Assembly: GCA_022495005.1 (NCBI GenBank)
Contig: JAGYXB010000370.1
Coordinates: forward strand, 372,001 to 436,000
Length of the DNA stretch: 64,000 nt
Reading direction: 5' to 3'
Origin: Rhyacophila brunnea
Taxonomy: Eukaryota; Arthropoda; Insecta; Trichoptera; Rhyacophilidae
How positions within the stretch are numbered: the first letter of the stretch is position 1; every line of letters starts with the position of its first letter. The position numbers were made by a program, and so were the translations under genes. The notes under the pieces were generated by a model. It worked only from the letters and a program-made list of their open reading frames with translations, ran no database searches and had not been told where the DNA came from. This document shows, piece by piece, positions 20,877 to 32,100 of the stretch.

Positions 20877-23800
20877 TTATTCTCCAGTATGAGTCATTTT
20901 ATGTAATTTCATCCTTTGTGACTGAATGCACGTGTATGAACATACATCGCATTTAAACGGCTTTTCACCAGTATGTATCATCATGTGTGATTTAAGATGG
21001 CCAGACGTTATACCCGTATAAGAACATACGTCACATTTAAATGGTCTTTCGCCAGTATGGGTCATATTGTGTAATTTCAAACCGTTGCGTTGTAAGGATG
21101 TGAATGAGCACAGATTGCATTTAAATGGTCTTGCGTTTGTATGTGAGATTTTGTGTATTTTTAATTGGTGAGATGTGAGGCATGCAAACGAACACACATC
21201 ACATTTATACGGCCTTTCGCCAGTATGTGTCATTTGATGTAATTTTAAACCGTTGTGTTGTGAACATGCGTATGAGCAAATATCGCATTTAAATGGTCTT
21301 TCTTTAGTGTGTTTCATCTTATGTTTTTTTAATCCCTGCAGCGTTATACACGTAAAAGAACATACATCGCAATTAAATGGTTTTTCACCAGTATGTATCA
21401 TGGTGTGTCTCTTTAGGTTTTGTGGTTGTTTGCATGAATAAGAACAAATATCGCACTTAAATTGATTTTCACCACTATGCGTTACTTTATGTAATTTTAA
21501 TTGGTGATGCAATGTGCTTGTAAATGAGCATTCGTCACATTTAAACGGTTTCGCGGGATTATGTACCAACTTGTGCGATTTGAGATAGCCAGACGTCATA
21601 CCTGTATAAGAACAAATGTCGCATTTAAACGGCTTTTCGCCAGTGTGTCTCATTTTGTGTACTATAAGTCTTCGTGACTGTTTGCAGGTATATGAACATG
21701 TATCGCATTTAAAAGGTTTGTCGCCAGTATGCGACATCTTGTGTGATTTAAGGTGGCCAGAAGTTAAGCCTGCATAAGAACAGATGTCGCATTTAAATGG
21801 TTTTACACCGGTATGTATCTTCCTGTGTGATTTTAGATGGCTAGATATCATAGTTGCATACGAACAAACGTCGCACTTAAATTTTTTGGCACCATTGTCA
21901 ATTTTATCACTATTTAATTGTGAACCTGCACGTGGCTTATTTTTATCAGCAATATCAATATTGTGAACAATTTTGTGACCTTTTAAAGCATGAGCTGATC
22001 CAAAAACTTCATTGCATATACTGCAAATAAAATTTCGTGGAAAATGAATCAATCTTCTCAACGTGATTGCAGCCACTTTAGGATAATCAGGTAGGATTAC
22101 TTCATTTTTATCGTTTTTTTCATCTGTAGATAGTTTTGAATGCTGTACCAATTCTTCTTTAATTTCTCCAGTTGTGAGATATGGGCCTCCATTTGTTTTT
22201 GGACGTCCAGTGAAACATTGGCCGGGAGAAATCTATATGAAAACAATTTGTAATTATTCAAACAGGATTGAATATAATCTTACCCGTACATGAAGTAACA
22301 TAAAATAATAGGTATATCAACAATGACTATAGCCCCCACATCCGGAAGCGGGCCCCCTGGCCAGGATTTTCTTATCGCTAAGGTGAATGGCAGTGTGATT
22401 TTTTACATTAGCATTCGCCAAATGATATTCCGCGGAATCCCAAGGTTTTTTGAGGTCAAATTAAGGGTTGTGTATTTTTAGCGATTTTTGTATTTTTAAA
22501 TTTGATTTATTGAGTTGTCGCCACTCAGCATCATATTATGAAGCACTAATCGCCACCGTCTTTATGGTGGTCAAGTAACATGCGAACCTTTGACATACCT
22601 ATTGGATAAATTTCTACACATGAATTATCATTTAACTATACCAATATTCATATCAATTCAAATTGCATAGCACATCATGTAAATATTCTTTATATAATAT
22701 AATAGCGACGCAGGCAACGTTTTTTTTACTATTATAGCAAATTTGTAGTCTCTTACTTAACTACCCACACCGAGCCCCCCCTAAGCCCGGGCCCCCAGGT
22801 TAGAGCCCTGTCAGCCCCCCCCCCCCTTGTGGGGTCAATGATAATGACAGTGATATAAATATCCTCGAATTAATAAATCCGGTTCTTAAAAGTAATAGTT
22901 CTAAAAATATGAAAAACTGTTTAAAAATACATATTCTTACGGAAGTGCATAACTAACAGGTGTGTGGGTTTTACACATCAATTAGCTACATTATATATTA
23001 TAATAATATAGTAAGTCCAAGGATAATTTATTATATACTTTAATCAGTCAAACATGTATATGAGAACATGTGGTCATTTTTAATAAAATTGTGGATTACA
23101 CTTTGTTACCACAGTCGAACAAACAATATTATAATATGTTTAAAAACTATATAAGTTATTAGACTATCTTTTTAATGAGAGAAAATAAAATTTTCAAGAC
23201 TTGAAAATGTAACTTTCATAAATATGATTAGGAAAAAAATATCATGGGTAAGGATTCGGGAATTCAGATATAATGGGAGCTGAAATACCTAATAGGGTAA
23301 TAATCTAATCTAATCTTAATAGCCTACTTCCACCCCTCGCCACTGGGCACCCGTAATGATTACTTGAGACTATTATCTAGAACGTCGTCAATTGTTTCTA
23401 CGAACGCATATAAACGGTGTTTTTTTTTTTTTAATTATTAATAACCATGTCCTTGCTTTTTCGTACTCGGTGTTGTTAGTAATTTTAAACAATCACAAAC
23501 ACCCAGGGTTTGATAAAATCCCATAAATGTATTGTGTGCTCACCGGGTATCGCACTCAGAGCTCTCAAATGGAAGGCCAGCGCTTTTCGCACTGAACCAC
23601 GAGAGCCGCCTATACAAGGGTTTGAAATAAATTATTTAAAATATCTTCAGGTGAATGTGTAAGTATATTCTACCTACATTATATTCTTTTTAACACTACA
23701 ACAGGCCAAGAGGTTCAATGACAGTATTGTATTTAGTAATAGAAGTGAAACAATCCAACACCCGAACATTGAGAAAATCACATGTATATCACACAAGTAT

Positions 23801-26800
23801 ATTGTGACCTCACCGGAAATCGAAAACGGAACCCATGCATAAAAAAGGTCAGCGCTTAACGGCCCACGTGCGCCACGTAGGTCAAGATGTAGATTTTATG
23901 GTATTTTCATTCATTCTTAAATGTTGTAGATAATATATTTATATAATTTTGAAGCCTTATTATCCTTCATATTTATTTTAAACATTTGATGACTGCATAA
24001 AGTATTTTTATTACATAAAATAGTATTCTTTTAAACCTCTCTATCTAATGTTCCATCCATGTTCAGTGGTGTTAAGAATTTTTAGATTTATTAATTTTTA
24101 AACGCATTTAAAAAAATCATTAGTAAAATTTATGTTAACATTATATAGTGAAATATTTACGATACAAAATTGTATTTATAATCTCTGTGATCCCAAATTT
24201 GACAAGAATTAGACATTTTATTATTCAAAAAATGGGCACGATTAACACATTTGAAGACAATTCTAAAGCTATTGATTATAAGCTAGTTCTTTGACCATTC
24301 AAATGTGATAAACGTCCTACGAATAATGATTGTTTTATAATAATTATTGACCTAAGAATAAAGTAGTATTTTTTTGAAATACGCCATTTCTATTGGCATT
24401 TCCCAGTGGTTAACAACATACGGCCGTAGCCATAAATTGACAAACGATAAATGAATTAGGGATTAAGATCATGTTAACGCGCGTGTTTGAACATGTACCG
24501 AAGCGAAAAAAATCGTTACTGACGCATCATTTTAAGACTTCAGTAGATTGACGTAGAGTCTCTAGCGGAGAGTCTCCCCCTTTGGCTAGCTGGGTTCACT
24601 GGTCAAAATATAAGAGAATAAGAAAGAGCACCTACCGAATTGACGGGGAGATGTTTTGAATATGATGTTCCGGGTTGAGGGTTTTCTACACTAAACGGAT
24701 GTGTCAAATCTTTAATAAAATCGACTTTGTAGTCAAGGAAAGCAGTATCAGAATCTCTATAGGCGTTCACCGGGGGGTTCTGAAAATAAACAATTAAAAC
24801 ATAGATAATTTTGAAACACCTCAGAAACATAGCTAAATAATATGATGCCAAAGCCGGGGCATAAACCAGCATCTTCAAATTTATTAATATCAACACCTAT
24901 ATCGTACGTAATCAATCATTTAGGTGAGACTGTAACAAGGCTTTATTTTCACGTATGTAAAAATATGGGATAAATCCAAACACGCGATAAATAATAATAT
25001 AATAATTTTGTATTATTAGTTAGTTACGTAAACGAAACGATCATTCAATATTGGCAATAATTGAGACCATTCAGGCGGGTTTTATATTTCTCGCGTTTTA
25101 CGACCTGAGCATCACTAAGTCGTAAACCGAAATGATCTTCAAAGCCTTATTCCACGGCGACTGGCTTTTCCATCATTATAATATTATAACCAATAGACAA
25201 AATCTTTTTGAAAAAAGTTAGACACCCCGCAGGAATCGAACCAGCATCCCTCGGGCATCGCGCCCAAGGAGTCATACTAAATTGCGACAAATTTTAACTT
25301 ACAGCAAATTTATTTACTTACATATAGCTAAGTTGCCAAGAATTAGTGTAGTCATTTGGATCCAAAATTACTAAAATATGTATACAAGTATCATATTGAT
25401 ACACCAGTAGTTAAAGGTGGAAGTAGGCTGTGGTCCGATATAAATACTAAGTCAACACTAAACTTGGTCAGACATATTTGTTTACATTGAACGGGTACAA
25501 AAATTGCAGTGAAATTCAGTTAAATTCTGCCTAACCAAATTATAATGGATGCAAGAGAAAAAATATTCTTTCATTCATAAAATATTTAAATTTATGCTAT
25601 TAAGTCATCTTCGACCGTTAGACCAATCTAATAGGATCATATGGGCCTCCACAGGGTAGAGGTTTGTATTAACAGATTTTGTTTTTACGAGAAATGGATG
25701 TCAGCCACTTGCTCAACCTATTAGGTCCATACACTAACTCGCACACAAATCGAAAAACCATATGTGTACTTGCCAGACCCAGGATTCGAACCTGACACCC
25801 AAGACGTGATAGTCCAACGCTTGAGCCGCGCGGCCACCATGGGTGTAAGTACGTAAATTAAGTCATAGGTACATGATTTAAGATATAAAAGATAATCTAT
25901 TATGGTTTGGATTAGAAAGGGTTTAATTGAATATTAAAAACTAACTAATCACATCTGCAATTTGTATTATTAGTTCAATATAAACAAATAAGTATGACTG
26001 GCAAAGTTTAGTGTGTACGATTTATGTCGGATCTCCATAGCCTACCTCCACTCTTCGCCACTGTGATACACTTACTTGATAATTATCATGAAATATCTTT
26101 GCAGATATTGAGCATTCACTCGATTCCTCTACGTTATCACAGGTTTCATTTTTAATTGGTACTTGTATCTCTGTATACAAAGGATTCACTTCAATTTCAG
26201 TTTTAATGCATAGTTGTGAATCGGTCTGGAAATTAAAATACGTAGGTTTATTGAAATGGCAAGGATTTTACTTATGCGGTGATCGCATTGCAGTTGCATG
26301 CCTTGTAATGGAATGTACATCGCCATTGCCGACTCAAGTAGAAAGCCGATACATTCACAACGACTGATCCTACTTTTTCTGGCCCTCCCGTTGTTATCTA
26401 TGGATGACCTGTCATTGTTCTATAGAGTGCTCATACTGACACGTCTGTCGTGTTCACACAGGGAATGGTTTGATTTGGATAGATGAGTAACATGATAAAT
26501 AATACACTAGCACCTTCTAGAAATGTAATGCATAGATCAATGCTACATATTCTTTGGAAATCGATATTATCACCGGTTTTTGTATGAAGGACTAGTATGA
26601 CTTTGAAAACTGATGAATAACAGGAATGTATATTATTTATAAAGATAGTTAATAATATATTTGACTTGAGAATTTTTTATGATTCAATTTGAAACGAGAA
26701 AAGGCGAATTAATATGTCAAGCAATCTGGGATATAATTTTGACAGCCCAACCGTGGACCACTCGTTGCTTGTGTAAAAAGATATGCTCAGGCTTTATTAA

Positions 26801-27807
26801 TCTAAACATGGCGCTGAATACCTCCATTGTAATAATATAATAAAATTGAAATATATTTAAAACATTCAATTCTGTCGAATGCGATCAACGCAGGCACAGG
26901 TGAATTATTATCATGCGGTGATCTCACAAGTAAAATCACTCTCATATTTTGAATATACGCATTCAAGTCAGATACGTAGTAAAATCAAAAGTAAAATCAC
27001 CTATTTTTGATTCATTAAGGCTATACTTCAGCTGGGTCACGGTCTTAAACGATCGTAACCACGCGACGCGAAGATTGTGCAAACGACGCGTCCAGAACAA
27101 AACATAATTTGTCATAAAAATTCAACATGCGTCAATTTAACGTTCTGTTTATTGTTCTATTAGTAACAATAATAATATATTCATAGACATGTTTTCTTTT
27201 TCAAGTAAATGGGTAACGTTTTTTAGTGATCTTTACACGATTTAAGAATTAATACCCCCGTCGCCATCACGAAACAAATTGACGTGTTCACAGCTCGACT
27301 TTCACTCTACGATTGCCAGCGAGTGCAAAATTTCGTCGCACCTATAGTTGAAAATTATTTGCTGTTTCACTGAAGTATGCTCTTAAATATATTAATAGTC
27401 TATGGTAACATGCTCTTGTATGCTCGAACTAAGTACCTATCTAATTAGTGAATAATTACGATTCAATTCCAAAGTGAGACAAGATTTGACAACCCAAGAC
27501 TTACCCACTCAATTAAGAGTACATAGCCTGAAGCCCATGTTCACTTGCGTAGTGATATCGTAACTGCTTGGCTGTGGGCTATAAATCCCTATCTATCCAA
27601 ATAACATCATTTTTAATGGTTTCTAATAGTTAATTAACACAAAAATACAACCTCATTGGACGTGGAAAAATCGTCGACAATTTCTTGTTTAATGTATGAA
27701 TAGATTTCTTTCTTATACGGGTATTCCATCGCCATATTGTCGTAATAATTATTCAGTATTGTTTTTGGATCTGTAGACATTTCTTCTTGTTCCTTTTTAA
27801 TGTCCAT
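20877..27807 (-). CDS. C2H2 zinc-finger gene A (4 exons, about 601 aa)
   Basis: The predicted exons are 27807-27652 (52 codons), 26225-26076 (50), 24779-24636 (48) and 22232-20877 (451 plus stop). All junctions are phase 0 with GT/AG borders. Exons 1-3 encode an acidic low-complexity region with psi-K-x-E motifs at residues 3-6 (IKKE), 39-42 (IKQE), 59-62 (IKTE) and 76-79 (IKNE). Exon 3 ends with 'QPGTSYS'. Exon 4 has IKEE (174-177), then an isolated finger preceded by 'FPRNFICSIC', a 30-residue spacer, and 12 tandem C2H2 fingers with TGEKP-type linkers. The protein is presumably a nuclear sequence-specific DNA-binding protein. The stop codon overlaps an AATAAA signal (20876-20881). The introns are filled with MITEs and SINEs. 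Targets cannot be predicted here. Confidence 0.88.
22329..22836. mobile_element. 'GGGCCCCAC' family MITE, copy 2
   Basis: The left end AGCCCCCACATCCGGAAGCG and the right end CCCCTTGTGGGG match the family at 10654-11010 and 29411-29835. The target duplication is not clear. It lies in intron 3 of gene A. Confidence 0.7.
23310..23346. mobile_element. MITE family B, right-end fragment
   Basis: 'TAGCCTACTTCCACCCCTCG' followed by CCACTG is the terminal repeat of MITE family B. The left part of the element is not present. Just before it (23281-23300) is a short R7-like 'GAAATACCTAATAGGG'. Confidence 0.6.
23431..23610 (-). mobile_element. tRNA-derived SINE, family 2, copy 1
   Basis: On the minus strand it starts GGCGGCTCTCGTGGTTCAGT. 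It has a tRNA-like head with an imperfect B box (GCGATACCC) and a body containing 'ACCCTGGGTGTTTGTGATTG'. A plus-strand copy is at 42169-42340. It lies in intron 3 of gene A. Confidence 0.8.
23752..23859 (-). mobile_element. tRNA-derived SINE, family 2, diverged fragment
   Basis: On the minus strand it reads 'AAGCGCTGACC' and 'TTTCCGGTGAGGTCACAA', matching the middle of SINE family 2. Its 5' head is cut off at the TTAA where the foldback arm (23860 on) begins, so the arm inserted into this SINE. Confidence 0.6.
23860..24499 (+). mobile_element. TTAA-flanked foldback family, nearly full single arm
   Basis: It begins after TTAA (23856-23859) with CGGCCCACGTG and follows the arm of the 17967-19352 palindrome down to GCGTGTTTGAACATGTACC. 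No second arm follows. A TTAA at 24532-24535 may be the right target copy. It lies in intron 3 of gene A. Confidence 0.8.
25180..25310 (-). mobile_element. tRNA-like element family T, fragment
   Basis: 'ACAAAATCTTTTTGAAAAAA' precedes a minus-strand tRNA-like core with GGTTCGATTCC, as in the 20400-20665 copy. The right half is diverged. It lies in intron 2 of gene A. Confidence 0.55.
25405..26063. mobile_element. hAT-like MITE family B, copy 3, with SINE inside
   Basis: It has an exact 8-bp target duplication, TGATACAC (25397-25404 and 26064-26071). It is split by SINE 1 at 25609-25856. The right end lies 12 bp from the splice donor of gene A exon 2, so part of the donor-proximal intron is transposon sequence. 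Confidence 0.9.
25609..25856 (-). mobile_element. tRNA-derived SINE family 1, copy 2
   Basis: It is flanked by an exact 10-bp duplication ATTAAGTCAT (25599-25608 and 25857-25866). The minus-strand head has the B box GGTTCGAATCC. It is nested in MITE B copy 3. Confidence 0.88.
26324..26813 (+). mobile_element. dispersed repeat R3 ('CATTGCCGACT'), copy 1
   Basis: This is a 490-bp non-coding element starting CATTGCCGACTCAAGTAGAA and ending at ATGGCG. Near-full copies are at 29954-30462 and 38749-40076, and a degraded one at 44062-44506. All four lie in, or just upstream of, the zinc-finger genes. This one is in intron 1 of gene A. Confidence 0.8.
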
Positions 27808-27904
27808 GTTTATAATAGCGACTTGAAACAAGACAAATAATATTCTTTGCCGAAACAAAAGCTAGAGACGTCAAACAGTTGAAATCAATGATGACAACCG
27901 CGAC

Positions 27905-27915
27905 AAGTATTGCCA
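27905..27915 (-). promoter_or_regulatory. putative promoter element of gene A (TGGCAATACTT)
   Basis: It is about 100 bp upstream of the gene A ATG. It is similar in sequence and position to the elements before B, C and D. Confidence 0.4.
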
Positions 27916-29081
27916 TCGTCAAAAAAAACTAATGCATCCGATCGATGGACGAACTGAAATTCTGCCGTCGTAATTTTGACAATTTTGTAAATTATTATTT
28001 TGCCGTTAACAAAAACGAATGTGTAATATAGTTGTAATAATAATTATTAATCGTAGCGTAATTTAATTATCTTGCAATGCCTGAAATACTGTTTTTCAGG
28101 TGTACATAATAATTTGTGATTGTGATAAACAGATTAATAAATAAATGAGTACCTACCTAGTCGAAATAAGAATGGGTTGTTTTGTTTTAAGATGACAATT
28201 TCACGGAGTGAATAATAAAATTATACTACCTAGTATCTTTGGCAAAACTTGGGGAATCAAAAATCATTATTATGTTTAAAAAATCTTGTTCTGAGAATAA
28301 TAGAGTTAAATAAAATGAATCCTTCAATTCCGAAAAAAATCTAATGAAAGAACTTTTAATAATTAAAGATTGTCTCAATTTATATTGTACTGTATTTTAT
28401 TTAGGTTTATGTTTTGCTTAATGTGAATAGGTAGGTAGGTAGGTAGGTACTAGAATAATAATTATAAAATAAATAGAAATCAAACCCAAAAACTACTTAT
28501 ATAATATTATTCGACATGTTTCCAGCTAACACAAATTGATTAATACTCCTCTACCTACGGAAACAATTAATAATTAATATTATTGGTGAGAAGTTGATTC
28601 CAAAGAAAAAATGTGTTTATTAACCTACTTATTATTCAGAACTCTCCATTGAAACTGAATCAAATAAATCAAACCGGGTCATTGGATTTCAGAGCATTTG
28701 GCAGAAATTCCACGGGAAGCGATTTTTGACAAATAATAATTACCTAGTATTAATTTGTAAGTAAGTAGTAGATAGGTAGGTACTTTATTTTTAGTCCTCG
28801 TACTATGTACGATATTAAAAAGGTATAGTAAGTAGGTATGTAGGTACGCCCAAAATACCTACATTATTTTCGAATAGGTACCGGAATTAATTCATTTTTA
28901 TCCTAAAAATTTTATTTTGACGAAGCTCGAAGTTTCTCAAATTCTTCGTATTTTTTTCTGAGCAACAAAAAACACATATTTTCAACAGTGACGACTACGC
29001 GTACCTACTGTTTTTTTTTTTTTTTTTGAAATGGTACCTACTATAATTTTTTGGTCCACGTATAATTCGGTCACCAAAAGA

Positions 29082-29092
29082 TGGCAACACTG
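29082..29092 (+). promoter_or_regulatory. putative promoter element of gene C (TGGCAACACTG)
   Basis: It is 80 bp before the gene C ATG. It is identical over 11 bp to the site before gene D. It resembles the insect core-promoter 'motif 1'. Confidence 0.45.
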
Positions 29093-29172
29093 ATTGTCAC
29101 GACTGTCAATCTACTTACCAACACCTAGAAACGGTTGCCTGTGATACTTTTGCGTGAAATAAACCTTGTAAA

Positions 29173-32100
29173 ATGGATGTAAAACCCGAACTAAATGATT
29201 TTGAAGATGGCTCAGAAGTCCGGCAATGGTTTGATGTGCCAATAGTCCATCCAAACAATCCGGTTACAAACATTTGTATAAAACAAGAGAATGATTACAA
29301 CGCCAACAGCAATATCGAGGTTAGGTTTTCCAAACATAATAATCATTGTAAGATTGTGTTTATTCTACGTTGAAGTGGTTTCTTACTAATGCAAATAAAA
29401 CAGTTGAATACATGGCCCCCACATCCTGAAGCGGGGCCTAAGGCTAGTATCTTTGACTGCCCCCCTGCCTATCGCTAGAGATAAAGGCAGTGTGGCGCTC
29501 TACAGTAGCCTTTTCCAATGGTGTACCTACTTGGTAAAATTAATGTGTATGTTTAGTGTTTTTTGTATATTTGAAATTCATCTATTCGAATTCTGAAGTT
29601 GTCGAGTAGTTATCGATACACAATTAAAAATTGTATCGTACAACCACATAAATTTAATAATAATGATAATATTGAAGATAAATGAATAGCGCCGCAGCCG
29701 ACTTTTTTTTACTATTCAAGAGAGTTTGTGATCTGTGTTTAAATCATTTATATGGTCAATTCACCACGCTGGGTTCTACCTGAGACCGGGCCCTCAGGCT
29801 AGAGCCCTGTCAACCCCCCCTTTGTGGGGGCCATGGTTGAATGTCTTATTTAACCTTACCACCTGAAACAATAATTACTTACCTACTTAATAAATTAAAC
29901 ATCGTTGTATTGGCTCTTTATAACGATCATTTGACCAGGTAAAAGGTTTGCGTCATTGCCGACTCAAGTAGAAAGCCGATACATTCACAATGACTGGTCC
30001 TTCTTTTTCCGCCCCTACTGTTGTTGTCTATAGATGACCCGTCATTATTCTATAGACTATAGAGTGCTCATACTGACGCGTCTGTCGTGTTCACACAGGA
30101 AATGGTTTGATTTGGATAGATGAGTTACATAATAAATAATACACTAGCATTAATACACCTTTTACAAATGTAATGCATGGATCAGTACTACATATATTTG
30201 GAAATCGATATTACCACCGGTTTTTGTGTGAATGACTAGTCTGACTTTGACAGCTGTTGAATAACAGGAATGTATATTACTTATAAATAACACTGATAGT
30301 TAATATATTTGATGTAAGATTTTTTTATATTTCGATTTGAAACGAGAAATGGCGAATCAATATGTCAAGCAATCTGGGATCTGATTTTGACAGCTGAAAA
30401 GTGGACCACTCCTTGCTTGTGCAAAAAGTTATGTTCATGCCTTATTAATCTAAAAATGGCGGTGTCTACATTCATTCATCTGAAAACAGCTGTTGAACGT
30501 TTATTAATAATATAATAAAATTATAATATAATATATTATATTATAATATCTTAATGTCAGAAACGCATACCTACTAATATTGGTATAAACACTTATTAGA
30601 ATGTCCTGTTTTTCAGAGCCCTGTAACCAGCGTTCCTGGTATTAAAACTGAGATTGATTCTCTCCGAGTTGATATTAAAGAAGAATTTGTCGAAGACAGT
30701 GATCCGCAACCTTGTTGCTCATATTCAAAATGCGAGCCAATAAATCAGGTGCTTACCTACACTATATTATATTTATTTTATATAAGTACCATTATTGGAT
30801 CTTCCTCATAATATATCTTGGATAACACACTAATTACTTATTTAAACGCCAGTTTGTTTATTTATGATCACTTTCACTTCGAAGACCCGGATTAGCTTCA
30901 ATTTGCAGTGACGTCCTAAGACAAAATGCCACCCCTAGGCAGTGCCAAAATGCCACCACATTTTTTTTATACAGTACTTAATCTTTATATCATCCATTCA
31001 TGACTCCAATATCTAAGAAATCTGTTGTATGGATACATTACTAACGAATATATATATATACCACTAAATGCCATATCTGCTTCGATAGACAATATTGCGT
31101 GTCTATGGTTTCAAATAGGTAGGTACATTTAAAAATACACTTGACAACTTCCAAAACTCGCGAGTGACTGGCAAACATATTTGGATACATTTTAAATTAG
31201 GTATGCACTTGTCATTGCTGTTAACCATTAACGCGATGTCCAAAGACAACGGAAGTAAACTAGACATCGCGAACCCGACAAAATCGTTGAAACTTTTATT
31301 CTACCTAATTAATACATTTTGTATCCAAACAGTGAGCTGATTTTTTTTTAGATTTTTTAAAATATTATATACCTAGTGATTCTTTTCGATTTGCCGCCCT
31401 TAAGGTTACTGCTACCCCCAAGCGATGCTTAATCTACCTACCCCCATGGGACGTCACTATCCATTTGTACCTATCAGCACAATATGTCTACATAATCATA
31501 GATATATCGCTCTTAAAAGCGCATTTCCTATGCATTTCAATGACTTTCTTGACACTTAAATCCCCGCATGTACACTAGACTGCGAAATCTTTAACGTGAG
31601 ACCTGGCGGCGGCGCTCGTGTTGTATCTTATCTATGGTTTTCGATTTCGGAGTATTGAAAGTACTGAAAAACGAGAGAAGTGGATGTAGTTCTCCAAGTC
31701 GCCGCCTATCACCGTAAAGATTTCGCACCTTATCACGTCGCTTATTACGTTCAATATACATTGCCTCTCAATATTCAATGTGTTTATTTAATTCCTTAAG
31801 GCCTCATTGGCGTTCAAAGATTATTATAATAAGGCAGAAAAGTTAAACTCCAAAAAAATCATAGGTAGGTACCTACTTCACGGGTGCATCATTTGAAGGA
31901 CTACACTATTTCGTTTGTCTTACAGGCGTAATATTTTATTTTCAAATATCGAATCAGTTATGTGTTTGTTTCTTCTTCTTTTATATTTTATACTCCACCT
32001 ACTTCATCAGCATCATCATCATCAGCCTGAATCTATCCACTGCTAGATGAAGGCTTCTTCAAGCTGCTTCCTCTTCTCTCGGTCCTGTGCGTTGCGTTGT

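Larger units (their letters stand above)
27808..29172. promoter_or_regulatory. 1.37-kb head-to-head intergenic region of genes A and C
   Basis: It separates the divergent start codons of genes A and C, so it should hold both promoters. It contains TGGCAATACTT (minus, 27905-27915) and TGGCAACACTG (plus, 29082-29092), a TAGG microsatellite (28428-28450) and a T run near 29010. No coding sequence or transposon was recognised. Confidence 0.55.

Noticed and set aside
26298..26486. Plus-strand 62-codon frame as a gene
   Set aside because: It overlaps repeat R3. The related frames in the other R3 copies are shifted and stopped.
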